Assembly: GCF_023716865.1 (NCBI RefSeq)
Contig: NZ_CP092417.1
Location: 6,432,501 to 6,496,500, forward strand
DNA: 64,000 nucleotides
Source of the DNA: Endozoicomonas sp. SCSIO W0465
Lineage (GTDB): Bacteria > Pseudomonadota > Gammaproteobacteria > Pseudomonadales > Endozoicomonadaceae
Reading direction: 5' to 3'
Made by a program: the position numbers and the translations under genes. The notes below the pieces were generated by a model, which was given only the letters and a program-made list of their open reading frames with translations, was not told the DNA's origin and did no database searches. Below are positions 29,507-39,327 of this stretch, piece by piece; positions within the stretch are counted from its first letter, which is position 1, and every line of letters begins with the position of its first letter.

Positions 29507-30259
29507 CTATTCAGACTGAACCTGCTCATAAAGATTGCCTTCGAGGGTCTCCAGAAGCTGATCAACTTGCTGCCTCCGAATTTGCGCCGGCTTTGTTTTT
29601 AACGGGTGCTGACGATCATTTACCCAATGGGATGACCAGTCCCAAGTGGTAGCCACACATTCCCGGGCAAAGGACTTAAGGCCAAACCGATCAGCCTGCT
29701 CAATACACCCCGTGAGAAATTCATCCACGTCCGACATTAGAATCGGATAGCTACCTGCGGGTTTATTGCAGTATTTATTCTGCGTCTGATAAAGCCAGAA
29801 CTGACTATTGCCTGGAATCTTCTCGTTATTCATAGACGTTAATTGCGCCGGGTTTACCGGGACACGACAGGTCAGTTTCTGCTGGCGATCTATCGACTTT
29901 ATCTTGTTGACGGGCAGGGAGATCAACACCCCATTAAACCGCCCACCAACCAACGGAATAACCCCCAGTTCAGTTACCTTTACATTGTTTTCCTGACGGG
30001 TTCTGGTCTGCCACCCTCTTCTGAATCCATCAACCCATACCGGAACTTCGGACTGAAACCCAACCTCTGTAGATTTCCCGGACTGTTCATAAAGCAGGTT
30101 CCCATAACCGACGATATACTGAGACTTTGCCTTATCCAACGCCGGGAAGCACTCATTTGCCATGCTGGTGACCGGCGTTAAGCATAAAATGTTAAGCAGC
30201 CCTGCGATCCAAATTACATTGGCATGTAATTTGGATGCAGGGTAATTCACTCTCGACAT
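29507..30259 (-). CDS. Exported gamma-glutamylcyclotransferase-like protein
   Basis: 250 aa from ATG 30259 (MSRVNYPASK); an in-frame ATG at 30313 lacks support. A signal peptide is visible (VIWIAGLLNILCLTPVTSMA). The mature part begins with QYIVGYGNLLYEQSGKS, close to the YGSNL loop of GGCT/ChaC folds, followed by VPVWVDGFRRGWQTR and GVIPLVGGRFNGVLISL. I infer the GGCT-like fold; the substrate is unknown, and periplasmic location is unusual for ChaC-type enzymes. It is divergent from the SPOR gene. Confidence 0.65.
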   Translation of the reverse strand: MSRVNYPASKLHANVIWIAGLLNILCLTPVTSMANECFPALDKAKSQYIVGYGNLLYEQSGKSTEVGFQSEVPVWVDGFRRGWQTRTRQENNVKVTELGVIPLVGGRFNGVLISLPVNKIKSIDRQQKLTCRVPVNPAQLTSMNNEKIPGNSQFWLYQTQNKYCNKPAGSYPILMSDVDEFLTGCIEQADRFGLKSFARECVATTWDWSSHWVNDRQHPLKTKPAQIRRQQVDQLLETLEGNLYEQVQSE

Positions 30260-30600
30260 TATTTTTTCCTCAACTTTCCGCACCTTTTCGCGACTTTTCA
30301 CAACTTCCCGCAACCACTTAAAATCAAACCTGAGGGGGCAACCAACCTTTGTTTACACTATTAAAGGCTGACTTTATAGATAAAATAACAATCAATAGCC
30401 CGTTTTTTCGGATTAAAAAAACCAATAAACCTGTATTCTTTGATTTCCGAAAAAAGCGCTTCTGCCGATAACATAATAGCTCTCTTTATAAGAACCGAAA
30501 TACTCACAATAAATATTTAATAAAAAAATATTTTTTAATCAGGGTTGATTTTGTTTACAAGTCAGGTAATGTTGAATTGAATAAAGAAGGATCTGATACC
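30260..30600. other. A+T-rich divergent intergenic region
   Basis: 341 bp with long A/T runs near 30380-30540 lie between two divergent genes and probably hold both promoters. An AAGAAGG site at 30584-30590 serves the SPOR gene. I do not see a confident -35/-10 pair or operator. Confidence 0.5.
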
Positions 30601-32598
30601 ATGTCCGGTCAATTGTTGTTTAAGGAAAAACAACTCAGGCTTTGTGTCGTGGCCGTTCTGACGTCAATTGCTGCTCCTGTAGCAGAAAGTCTTGTATTGC
30701 CGCCAAAACCTCTGGCTTCGAATATTTCCTGGAACTGTCAGTCAGGCATTAATAATGACTGGCTATGCAACGGCATACGCGGGCAGCTTTATAAATCCGT
30801 ATCTGCACCACAACATGCCGGAAACTCCAAGCAAAATAAGCCTGATGAAAAACAGCTTTATGCTGAGTCCTATCATTCATTATCCATTGAAGCACGCAAT
30901 ACAGAGTCTTTAGTAACCATTCTGGATGCTCCGAGAGATCATTACGTGCTTCAATGGATGGCAGCAAAAGAGCGTGAACAGCTGGAATTGCTTAAACAGC
31001 GCCACCCGGTATTAAACGACGCAACCATTGCTGAATACAAAAGATCAGGCAAAGTCTGGTATGTGCTTCTTGATGGCCCATACCCAAGCCATATTGCGGC
31101 AATGGCCGCATTGGATTCACCTCCCAGATCCCATATGGCCAAGGAACTTTATCCCTGGACAAGATCGCTGGCCAGTATCCATAAGCTGGATATTACCAGA
31201 CCGAAATATCCGGTTGAAAGGCTGGTTGAAAACAACCAGCCAGATTATCCTCCAGAGCTGTCCATGCGCGACAGCAATAATAATCCTATTAACTATGACA
31301 TTTCCTATAGTACGGAACAAAACAATCAACTTTCACAATATCAACAGCAACCCTATTTTGCTCAGCAACCGTATTCTCAGCAACCGCAAGTGGAAATGTC
31401 GTTAAATCGTGGTAATAACAGCTATGCAACTGCTCAGGCAGCATATAACCAAAGCCAATCTGCTGATATGAATACCGTGCCTTATGGCAGCGAATTCGAC
31501 GGCAAAGCATACTCTGGCTTGTCCAGCGATCAAAAATATCGGATTCTGCCAGAGCAGGCCAACCCACAAGAAATGTACGTCAGCATCACTCCGGCCTATA
31601 GCACTAAAATTTCTCAGCAACATAGCCCGGGGAGTGTTGACTATAACATTGCGAATAAGCCTGCTTCACCTGTTCCTGAATACAGAGAACAGCGGGGTTA
31701 TGAAAAGCCGGAACCAATCCTGCCTTCAATCAATGTTCTGGCAGCCAATCCAGAGAGCTACACCATTGAATGGATGAATGCCAGTAGAAAAGCATCGCTT
31801 GAAAGAGCAAAACTTCGTTACAGCGAATTAAAAAATACTCAAATCATCCATTACCAGAGCAACAACAGGAACCGCTATGCCCTGGTGAGTATGCTTTTTG
31901 TGAATCGCTCAGCGGCTCTGGACGCTTTGCTCACTCCCTCGCTATCAAGAGTGTCGGCACGCTTCTCGCCAAAAGTCAGACAGATTGCTTATTTGCAATC
32001 CCTGGTCAAAACCACCCCACAAGCCACTCATGCATGGGCCAAACCCGGGATAGAACCCTCTATCAATAAACGTCAGTGGATCGGTCAGGATTCCTCCGTT
32101 GAAAAGACCTATTTCGTCCACCGTGAAGAATTTAACCAACTGCCAGCAGAAGCAAGCTTAAGGCGCTCAACCGAAGTCGATACACCGGCAACACATCAAC
32201 AACCGGTTGTTCATAAGACGTCCAACAGAGCTCAGCCTCTCAGGGTTAACCCGAGCTATCAGCCGGACAACAACTATGAGCAGCCTGACAATCACCAGTA
32301 TGTAAATGCACTGCTGAACAGCCCTGAAGACAGTTATACAATCCAGTGGTTCGCAGCCAGTAACCCGGAAACCATTGAAAAACTGAAACAGCGTTTCCCT
32401 GAACTCGCTTCAGCAGTTACTGTGCATGTTCAGCGCAACCAGAAGGACTGGTATGTTCTGGTTCAGGGACAATACAGCAACAGTCAGGAAGCCATAAGGG
32501 CTCTGAAGTCCCCGGCAATGAAAAACGTTGCCCTGATCCTTCATCCATGGACCCGTCCGGTGAAATCACTGAAAAAACTGCAAATCGCCAGCCTCTGA
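30601..32598 (+). CDS. Envelope protein with three SPOR-like domains
   Basis: 665 aa from ATG 30601, ten bases after AAGAAGG; an in-frame TTG at 30577 is less likely. A signal peptide (LCVVAVLTSIAAPVAES) precedes SPOR-like repeats at about residues 102-195, 377-465 and 570-660. Each repeat has the pattern SYTIQWxAA, then Lys-rich helix, WYVLxxGxY, A(L)xSP and LxPWTRxxxSLxKL. SPOR domains bind denuded peptidoglycan at division sites, so a cell-wall or septal role is likely. The spacers are rich in Gln/Asn/Tyr/Pro (QQPYFAQQPYSQQPQ). No membrane anchor follows the signal peptide. Confidence 0.8.
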   Translation: MSGQLLFKEKQLRLCVVAVLTSIAAPVAESLVLPPKPLASNISWNCQSGINNDWLCNGIRGQLYKSVSAPQHAGNSKQNKPDEKQLYAESYHSLSIEARNTESLVTILDAPRDHYVLQWMAAKEREQLELLKQRHPVLNDATIAEYKRSGKVWYVLLDGPYPSHIAAMAALDSPPRSHMAKELYPWTRSLASIHKLDITRPKYPVERLVENNQPDYPPELSMRDSNNNPINYDISYSTEQNNQLSQYQQQPYFAQQPYSQQPQVEMSLNRGNNSYATAQAAYNQSQSADMNTVPYGSEFDGKAYSGLSSDQKYRILPEQANPQEMYVSITPAYSTKISQQHSPGSVDYNIANKPASPVPEYREQRGYEKPEPILPSINVLAANPESYTIEWMNASRKASLERAKLRYSELKNTQIIHYQSNNRNRYALVSMLFVNRSAALDALLTPSLSRVSARFSPKVRQIAYLQSLVKTTPQATHAWAKPGIEPSINKRQWIGQDSSVEKTYFVHREEFNQLPAEASLRRSTEVDTPATHQQPVVHKTSNRAQPLRVNPSYQPDNNYEQPDNHQYVNALLNSPEDSYTIQWFAASNPETIEKLKQRFPELASAVTVHVQRNQKDWYVLVQGQYSNSQEAIRALKSPAMKNVALILHPWTRPVKSLKKLQIASL

Positions 32599-32604
32599 CT
32601 CTGT

Positions 32605-32668
32605 TCCCATTGCAACTTCCCATTGCAACTTCCCATTGCAACTTCCCATTGCAACTTCCCATTGCAAC
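32605..32668. repeat. 13-bp tandem repeat, five copies
   Basis: The unit TTCCCATTGCAAC is repeated five times without change, starting a few bases after the SPOR gene stop and ending 95 bp before the AsmA gene. It is non-coding and contains no hairpin. Confidence 0.95.
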
Positions 32669-32763
32669 AATAAACCTGTTTTACCCTTGATGGCGTTAAC
32701 TATCAGGGTAAGATAGGTTCCTGTTATTATCACTCTTCCACACTTCAGAGGCTGATGCTTCCC

Positions 32764-34788
32764 ATGAACCGCATTCTCAAGTTCATTGCCGTTCTGCTGG
32801 CGGCGGTGGTTTTACTGGGTATTATCGCTGCAACACTCCTGCCACGTGTTATCGATCCCAACCAGTATCGCGATGAAATCACCCGGCTTGTCTATGATCA
32901 TTCGGGACTGAAAGTCCGCATTAACGGGCCCATTGGCTGGTCAATATTCCCATGGGTTGGCCTTTCTCTTGAGGATATCTATGTCAAAGGGGCAAACAGC
33001 TCCCAACTGGCTCAACTGGGCTCCGCTGATGTCAGCGTAAAGTTAATTCCGTTGTTAAGTAAACGGATTGAAATGCAGACCCTTGAGCTGAAAGGGCTTG
33101 AATTAACGCTGGTGAAGAATACCAAAGGCAAGGGAAACTGGCAGGTCAGTGCGCCAAAGCCTTCTGAACAACAGACACCCAAAGGGCAAGCGCCATCCCC
33201 GGCCTCCACTCCCGAGGCTGAATCTGGCTCGTCTTCACTCAAACTGGACATTGCCAGCGTCAATGTCAGTGGACTGATGATCAGTTACGATGACCAGGTT
33301 TCCGGGCAGAAGTACGTTATTGATCAGGCCAGTTTAACCACTGGAGCCATCCGCAATCAGCAGCCTTTTGATTTTCAATTGAAAGCTCACATCACCATTC
33401 CCGATCTCGTCCTGAAAGCACTGATCAGTGGCAAGATGACGTTTAATCTGGAAGCGGGTCGTTATGACATTCAAAACCTGAAAATCAGTGCTACTCCTGA
33501 TGTAGAAAAAGGGGAGAGCCTGAGTATCATCGGCAATGTTCAATATCAGCAGACGCCCATGCTGGTTAAAGGCAACCTGGGCGTGGCAGAGTTCAACCTT
33601 GCCAATCTGCTGAGCCAGATCAAGATCCAGCTTCCTCCCATGGCTGACCCAACCGCGTTGAACAAACTATCTTTTGACGGTCATTTCAGTACCAATGGTG
33701 AAAGCCTGACCACCGATAAGCTGCAGCTCCAGCTGGATAGCTTTACCCTGGATGGCAATTTCAGGATGAGCAGTATTGACCAGGGCGATATGCAATTCAG
33801 CTTTACCGGTAACGACCTTAATCTGGATAATTATCTCCCTCCTGCTACTGATAAACCAGCAGCTTCTGACGAAGAGCAACCCGCTCAATCACACCCGACA
33901 CCAGGCAAAGAACACCCTCTGATTCCCGAAACAATGCTTCGCGACCTGAATCTTGACGGCTCAATGAAGCTGGCCTCTCTCACCGTTGCCAAATTCGTTT
34001 TTGAACAGCCATCGGTGGATATAAAATCAGCCCGGGGTAATCTGGAAGCAAAAATCGGTTCCCGCTTTTATCAGGGCACTATTAATATGACTTCCAGCCT
34101 GGATGTACGCCAGGCCGGTAACCCGGAAATGGCAGCATCCGCTGAACTGGAAAATATTAGTCTTGCAGCGCTATCAACCCCCATTCCTGATCTTGCATCA
34201 CTGCAAGGCGAGGTAAATGCCAGTATGACGGTGGATACCCATGGTCAATACGCCAGTGTTCTCACCAGAAACCTGAATGGCAATATGGAGTTCAATATCG
34301 ATAAGGGCGTATTCACCAAGGCCAATTTCGACAAAATGCTGTGCGAAGGTATAGCCTTCATCCGCAAGAAAGAGTTAAGGACAACTGATTGGGGCTCTTC
34401 CACCGACTTTACTGACCTCAGCGGTTCCTTCGTCATCAAAAACGGCGTTGCTACCAACGACAATCTGATCGCAGCACTCGCCTATATGAACCTGAAAGGT
34501 TATGGATACGTAAACCTTGTTGATCGCCAGATGGACTATCATATTGGCCTCAACATCCGTGGAGAAGAAACGCCCGGCAGCGATCCGGCCTGTCAGATCA
34601 ACAAGGAGTATGTCAATGTCACCTGGCCTGTCCGTTGCTATGGCGATCTTGATGACCTGAAATGTGGCATTGATGTCAAACGACTGACTGAAACCATGGC
34701 AGAGCTTGCAGAAAATCGCCTTAAGCAGAAGATAGAAGACAAGGTGCAGGGACCTGTAAAAGATCTGCTCAAGGGCTTCTTTAACTAG
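32764..34788 (+). CDS. AsmA-family envelope protein
   Basis: 674 aa from ATG 32764 (MNRILKFIAVLLAAVVLLGI); ATG 32755 would add three residues. One N-terminal membrane helix anchors a large periplasmic part. The start GPIGWSIFPWVGLSLEDI and the C-terminal FNIDKGVFTKANFDKM...YMNLKGYGYVNLVDRQMDY are AsmA landmarks. AsmA-like proteins form long beta-grooves linked to phospholipid movement between membranes. A Pro/Ser/Glu-rich linker interrupts the N-terminal part near residue 140. It is followed by mutY on the same strand. Confidence 0.92.
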   Translation: MNRILKFIAVLLAAVVLLGIIAATLLPRVIDPNQYRDEITRLVYDHSGLKVRINGPIGWSIFPWVGLSLEDIYVKGANSSQLAQLGSADVSVKLIPLLSKRIEMQTLELKGLELTLVKNTKGKGNWQVSAPKPSEQQTPKGQAPSPASTPEAESGSSSLKLDIASVNVSGLMISYDDQVSGQKYVIDQASLTTGAIRNQQPFDFQLKAHITIPDLVLKALISGKMTFNLEAGRYDIQNLKISATPDVEKGESLSIIGNVQYQQTPMLVKGNLGVAEFNLANLLSQIKIQLPPMADPTALNKLSFDGHFSTNGESLTTDKLQLQLDSFTLDGNFRMSSIDQGDMQFSFTGNDLNLDNYLPPATDKPAASDEEQPAQSHPTPGKEHPLIPETMLRDLNLDGSMKLASLTVAKFVFEQPSVDIKSARGNLEAKIGSRFYQGTINMTSSLDVRQAGNPEMAASAELENISLAALSTPIPDLASLQGEVNASMTVDTHGQYASVLTRNLNGNMEFNIDKGVFTKANFDKMLCEGIAFIRKKELRTTDWGSSTDFTDLSGSFVIKNGVATNDNLIAALAYMNLKGYGYVNLVDRQMDYHIGLNIRGEETPGSDPACQINKEYVNVTWPVRCYGDLDDLKCGIDVKRLTETMAELAENRLKQKIEDKVQGPVKDLLKGFFN

Positions 34789-34895
34789 TCTTTCTGCTCA
34801 CGGCTATTATTTTGCTCGGCTATTTATTCTGCTCACGGCAGTGCTTTACCGCGATCGGCCAGCAGGCTGATCGCAAACCCGATTTTTGTAATTTA

Positions 34896-35981
34896 ATGAC
34901 TCAAAAAGCCCCCTATACAGACACTACGTTCAGCCAAAGGCTTCTGGACTGGTTCGATACCCATGGACGTAAACACCTGCCATGGCAACAAAATAAAACG
35001 CCTTATCGCGTCTGGATCAGCGAGATCATGCTGCAGCAGACTCAGGTAACAACTGTCATTCCTTACTACCAGAAGTTTATGGAGCGATTTCCGGACGTCT
35101 CTGAACTTGCTGCAGCGAGTGAAGACGAAGTACTCCATTTCTGGAGTGGCCTTGGTTATTACAGTCGCGCAAGAAACCTGCATAAAGCTGCAAAAAAAGT
35201 GATGAGTGAGTTCTCAGGAGCATTTCCCCACTCTGTTGAACAGCTTATGGAACTTCCGGGTATTGGTCGATCCACAGCCGGAGCCATTGCCTCCATAAGC
35301 ATGGGGATCAGGGCTCCGATCATGGATGGCAATGTAAAAAGGGTGCTTACCCGCTACTTTGCTATTCCCGGCTGGCCCGGACAGGCACGGGTCGCCAGTA
35401 AGCTATGGGAGATTGCTGAAAAGCTGACACCTGAGCATCGAGCAGGTGATTACACCCAGGTAATGATGGATCTGGGGGCAACGGTTTGCAAAAGAAGCAA
35501 ACCCGCCTGTCAGATTTGTCCTCTGGAAGTTGGCTGTCTAGCTGGCAAAACAGGCCAGCAGAGCCTGTATCCGGAATCAAAGCCAAAACAGAAAAAACCG
35601 GAAAAGTCGGTAGTTATGCTTATGGCAGTAAATCAGTACGGTGAGGTTCTACTGGAAAGACGTCCACCGTCTGGCATTTGGGGAGGACTCTGGAGCTTTC
35701 CTGAAATTTCAGATCCTGACCAGATTATTGAGCAGGCTCTGGAGAAAACAGGCCTGTTACTAAAAAAATTCGACACATGGCCGTCTTTTCGGCATACCTT
35801 CAGCCACTACCATCTGGACATTACTCCAGCACTGGGTTTTGTTGAGTACCCGGGACAAACGACCAATATGGTAATAAAAGATCACGACAACTATTACTGG
35901 TTTGCCCTGAATCAATCACCTGAGTTGGGGTTGGCGGCACCGGTAAAGAAACTTTTACAAAAAGTTGAGAGTACATTATGA
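34896..35981 (+). CDS. mutY: Adenine DNA glycosylase MutY
   Basis: 361 aa from ATG 34896 (MTQKAPYTDT); upstream in-frame starts lack conservation. It removes A opposite 8-oxoG. Catalytic Glu in SEIMLQQTQV, the helix-hairpin-helix LPGIGRSTAGAI, catalytic Asp in IMDGNVKRVLTR, and the 4Fe-4S ligands CKRSKPACQICPLEVGC are present. The C-terminal MutT-like domain (LLERRPPSGIWGGLWSFPE) recognises 8-oxoG. In many relatives yggX follows mutY; here yggX is 22 kb away with IS elements and an autotransporter between. Confidence 0.97.
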   Translation: MTQKAPYTDTTFSQRLLDWFDTHGRKHLPWQQNKTPYRVWISEIMLQQTQVTTVIPYYQKFMERFPDVSELAAASEDEVLHFWSGLGYYSRARNLHKAAKKVMSEFSGAFPHSVEQLMELPGIGRSTAGAIASISMGIRAPIMDGNVKRVLTRYFAIPGWPGQARVASKLWEIAEKLTPEHRAGDYTQVMMDLGATVCKRSKPACQICPLEVGCLAGKTGQQSLYPESKPKQKKPEKSVVMLMAVNQYGEVLLERRPPSGIWGGLWSFPEISDPDQIIEQALEKTGLLLKKFDTWPSFRHTFSHYHLDITPALGFVEYPGQTTNMVIKDHDNYYWFALNQSPELGLAAPVKKLLQKVESTL

Positions 35982-36031
35982 GCCTCTCAGCTATTCAGTT
36001 TTATAAAAAATAAGGCAAAAAATATTATTTT

Positions 36032-37558
36032 CTCGACTTTAGAGTTTTAAGAGCACAATAGTTCCGGCGCATAATCTGCTAAAAGCAACCATCCCCAATG
36101 ACGAAATTCGAGATGGTTGCCATGCTCACTTCAGATCATCAAGTAATCCTCAGGGAGCTCGCTTCATATACAACCTTTCTTGCTGGAGCGCTATCATCAA
36201 CTGCAGTACCAACGTTCTGCGAACTGCTGTTCGGTTGCATGCTTTCAGCCGACGGCTTTGTTACACAGGCGTTGTTAACAATTGATTTTCATTGTGTGTG
36301 GAGCAGCTACCACCACTGGCTATCTCAGGGCAAGTGGCAATGGAAGAACTTGGCACGCCACTTGATCCGTCTGGTCTGCTCCAAAGCTCCTGAGAATCAA
36401 CCTGTGGTCCTGGGGCTTGATGACTGGGTAATCGAACGGTTTTCCGACAAAGCCCCTGCTTGTCGTACACATCATCAACACAGCAAGAAACGCAATCGGC
36501 CGACGTACATCTGGGGGCAGTGTTGGGTTTCCCTGGCCATCATATTTGAGCGGGCTGCAGATGAAGTATTTACCGCCATACCGGTGATCTCATTTCCGAC
36601 ACCAGCTTCAGGTAACACCAGCAAACTGAAAATTGCCGTGGCCATGCTCAGGGTGGTACGCAATGAAGTGAAGGATCGAGTGCTACGCCTGCTAACCGAT
36701 TGCTGGTATATGAACTGGACACTGATAAAGCCAGCTCTGGAAATGAACATAGAAGTTGTTGGTCAGATACCTTCAAATCGGGCCCTCTATGCTTTGCCGC
36801 CAGCACCCACCGTAAAGAAGCGAGGGCGCCCAAAAAAGTACGGCATCAAGATGACGACAGAACAGGTTAAGAAACTGCCGGAAGAAAAAGCAACAGTATG
36901 GATGTACGGCAAATTTCGCAAAATACGTTATCGTACCCTGATCTGTCGCGCCAGATTCCTTAAAGGTCGTGAAGTACGCGTCGTCTGGAGTCGCTTTGAA
37001 AATGACAAAGGTCTGACCGAAAGCAGAATATTCATCTCGACCAATCCGGAACTTGAGGGACTGGAGGTGCTTCGTGCCTATTCCCGGAGATGGCCGGTAG
37101 AGCCAATGTTTCACCAACTCAAACATGCTTTTGGCTGTTGCCATTTATGGCAGCAGAAATTGCGAACACTGCTTCGATGGATGCATTTGAAAATGGCAGG
37201 CTATGCATTATTGCAGTTATTAACCGTTTGTAAAAATCAGGCATGTCTGAATATTTCTCGGATACCCTGGAGAAGCCCGGATACAACCACTGCAGGCATG
37301 ATGAAAATTGCTCTTTCAGGAATTATTCCGAGGTTCTCTATTCGCAAGGGCTGGAACAGATATAAGCAAAAATATGAGTTCAATTTTCGCGATCTGATCG
37401 ACCAGTTAATACCGGATAATTCAGAAGCAGCATAACTAAAGGCTTTTAGGCAAAAAACGGAAGTAATAACGAACTTGGAAAAACAGTTCACTGATTTCGG
37501 CTTGCTTCACTATAAAAAGCTGACCGAATTATCGTTTTATACAGACTCTAAAGTCGAG
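36032..37558 (+). mobile_element. Unassigned DDE insertion sequence
   Basis: 1,527 bp with inverted repeats CTCGACTTTAGAGT and an 8-bp duplication ATTATTTT (36024-36031 and 37559-37566). It lies 50 bp after mutY. I could not place it in an IS family with confidence; IS4/IS701-like groups are candidates. Confidence 0.9.
36098..37435 (+). CDS. DDE transposase of unassigned IS
   Basis: 445 aa. LGLDDWVIERFSDKA and LTDCWYMNWTL supply the first two aspartates, and RRWPVEPMFHQLKHAFG gives the YREK-like block with the last glutamate. A central AT-hook-like KKRGRPKKYG is present. The reading frame is intact. ATG 36098 was chosen as the longest start; MVAMLTSDHQ at 36110 is an alternative. Confidence 0.85.
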   Translation: MTKFEMVAMLTSDHQVILRELASYTTFLAGALSSTAVPTFCELLFGCMLSADGFVTQALLTIDFHCVWSSYHHWLSQGKWQWKNLARHLIRLVCSKAPENQPVVLGLDDWVIERFSDKAPACRTHHQHSKKRNRPTYIWGQCWVSLAIIFERAADEVFTAIPVISFPTPASGNTSKLKIAVAMLRVVRNEVKDRVLRLLTDCWYMNWTLIKPALEMNIEVVGQIPSNRALYALPPAPTVKKRGRPKKYGIKMTTEQVKKLPEEKATVWMYGKFRKIRYRTLICRARFLKGREVRVVWSRFENDKGLTESRIFISTNPELEGLEVLRAYSRRWPVEPMFHQLKHAFGCCHLWQQKLRTLLRWMHLKMAGYALLQLLTVCKNQACLNISRIPWRSPDTTTAGMMKIALSGIIPRFSIRKGWNRYKQKYEFNFRDLIDQLIPDNSEAA

Positions 37559-37670
37559 ATTATTTTAAAACTAGAATGATAATTTGTATGAAAAATCCTT
37601 TTCCATACCATCTTTATTTCAAATAACCATTGGCCTGATTGCCATACACCGTCCAATCTTATCCGGGCAA

Positions 37671-37709
37671 ATAACCTCAGAGTTCACAATAGCTCTGAGG
37701 TTATTTTTA
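37671..37709 (+). terminator. Rho-independent terminator
   Basis: A perfect 12-bp stem ATAACCTCAGAG / CTCTGAGGTTAT with a 10-base loop is followed by TTTTT. The stem is symmetrical, but the T run is on the plus strand. It was probably the terminator of the mutY transcript before the IS inserted upstream of it. Confidence 0.85.
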
Positions 37710-37719
37710 TACATTAATG

Positions 37720-39327
37720 GTAACTATTCAGCACTGAGCAAAGGCATATTACAGTAATTCCGAACAGCTCTATGAAGTGATTGATATATGTCCATTCCCT
37801 GTTTTCTGGCAGACGACAAATAGCTGCGAATCCGTGCAAACATAGAACCACCGTCTGCACTCCTGAAGCAGCCTGAGATTTTCTGCTTTAACTTGGCCAT
37901 TCGAACATCCCGCTCACTGCCATTGTTATCGAAGGGAATGGTAAAATCTGACATGAAGCGCAGTGTCTCAGCCTTGAACTCAGTGAGTCGTTTGAAGAGA
38001 TTGTAAGCTTTAGTATTCTTGACTTTCTTGCGCTTAAGCTCCTCTCGTTGCTTCTCCATATAGACGACTTCTTTCATTAGAGCCCGCTGAAGCAACCGGT
38101 CATAAATCTTCTCGATTCGTTCACAGACAACACTTGGCATCTGTAGCATACCTATGGTCTTAAAGCCCTTGCAGTAATGCCAGGAAAGCCTCAGTAGCTT
38201 CATCAATCGCAACGCCAGTTGATTGCTGTCCCTATCAACAACACCCAAAAGCTCCCTCAGGTGATGGGCATTGCAAAGTACGTGAGTTGCCGCATATGCA
38301 AAATAGGATTTCCAATGATCATGAACCAGAACGCCTGCAAATGTTAGCAGTATGCCCATCGTGTCCATGGCCTCACGACCTCGCTTTTCAGACAAGTAGT
38401 AGAGCGTCCATTGTTCATCCCGCATAACGTGTAGCCAGTGCAAAGAGCCCTCGGCCCGCATACCCGTTTCATCGGCTCCGGCAACAGACGATTCCCGCAA
38501 GGCGTCACGAATAACCTCTTCAGTAGAAGCCAGATTTTCATAGGTTCTGGCCACAAAATTGGCGACAGTGCCTGCACTTACACTCATTTTATAGAGAGTA
38601 TTAAAATACTCTGACACGCGCTTAAAAGGCAGGAAATGGTATTGGTTAAGATAGACGGCCATAGCCTGTGTGGCTGAGCCATATTGTGCGGCAGCGGTAA
38701 CACCTTCCGGGAATTCAGCCTGATTCCGACAACCACAAGTGCAGATTTTTACTTCAGCTCTATGGGCCGTTACTTCAAATTCACCCGGTCTCCCTGGTTC
38801 AAACACCTGTCGTTCAATATATTTGACCGGCTCACTATCAAGAAGAGACGCCTGACATTTATTGCATTCTTTAACCGGAAGGTACTCAATATAGTCAGGG
38901 ATATCGACCTGTTTAAGACAAGTGCCCTGATGCCCTTTCTTTCCACCGGCTTTATTACCAGAAGACTGTCTCAGACTTTTAGGATTGGGTTTTTCATCCG
39001 ATGGATCGGTACCTTTATCTGCGGAAAGGTCGTCAGAATGATCTGGAGAATTACTGTTTTTACAAGGTTTTTGATAACCATCAGACGATGGCGGCTTGCT
39101 GCTGTTTTGACTGTTCTTGCCAACCTTTTCTTCCAATTCTCGACATCGCTCTTCCAGACAGGCAACTCTCATCCGCAGCTCTGCATTCTCTTTCAAGAGA
39201 ATCTCAGCCGACATAGTTGCGGGTAGTTCTGGAATCATGCTGGCGAATATTGTGGAAAAATGGTGCTTAAGAGGATGGTATAAAAATCAGAAAATTCCAG
39301 ATTTATGTGGGGGTGCTGAACAGTTAC
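37720..39327 (-). mobile_element. IS66-family element, copy C
   Basis: 1,608 bp, same ends as copies A and B, 8-bp duplication CATTAATG (37712-37719 and 39328-39335). It lies just upstream of the autotransporter gene and could separate it from its promoter. Confidence 0.96.
37724..39238 (-). CDS. IS66-family transposase, copy C
   Basis: 504 aa, identical to copies A and B. It reads away from the autotransporter gene that begins 165 bp downstream of its 5' end, so outward transcription from this end is possible but not shown. Confidence 0.95.
   Translation of the reverse strand: MIPELPATMSAEILLKENAELRMRVACLEERCRELEEKVGKNSQNSSKPPSSDGYQKPCKNSNSPDHSDDLSADKGTDPSDEKPNPKSLRQSSGNKAGGKKGHQGTCLKQVDIPDYIEYLPVKECNKCQASLLDSEPVKYIERQVFEPGRPGEFEVTAHRAEVKICTCGCRNQAEFPEGVTAAAQYGSATQAMAVYLNQYHFLPFKRVSEYFNTLYKMSVSAGTVANFVARTYENLASTEEVIRDALRESSVAGADETGMRAEGSLHWLHVMRDEQWTLYYLSEKRGREAMDTMGILLTFAGVLVHDHWKSYFAYAATHVLCNAHHLRELLGVVDRDSNQLALRLMKLLRLSWHYCKGFKTIGMLQMPSVVCERIEKIYDRLLQRALMKEVVYMEKQREELKRKKVKNTKAYNLFKRLTEFKAETLRFMSDFTIPFDNNGSERDVRMAKLKQKISGCFRSADGGSMFARIRSYLSSARKQGMDIYQSLHRAVRNYCNMPLLSAE

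Noticed and set aside
13229..39327. IS66 copies B and C as the ends of one composite transposon
   Set aside because: Each copy has its own 8-bp duplication, so they inserted separately.
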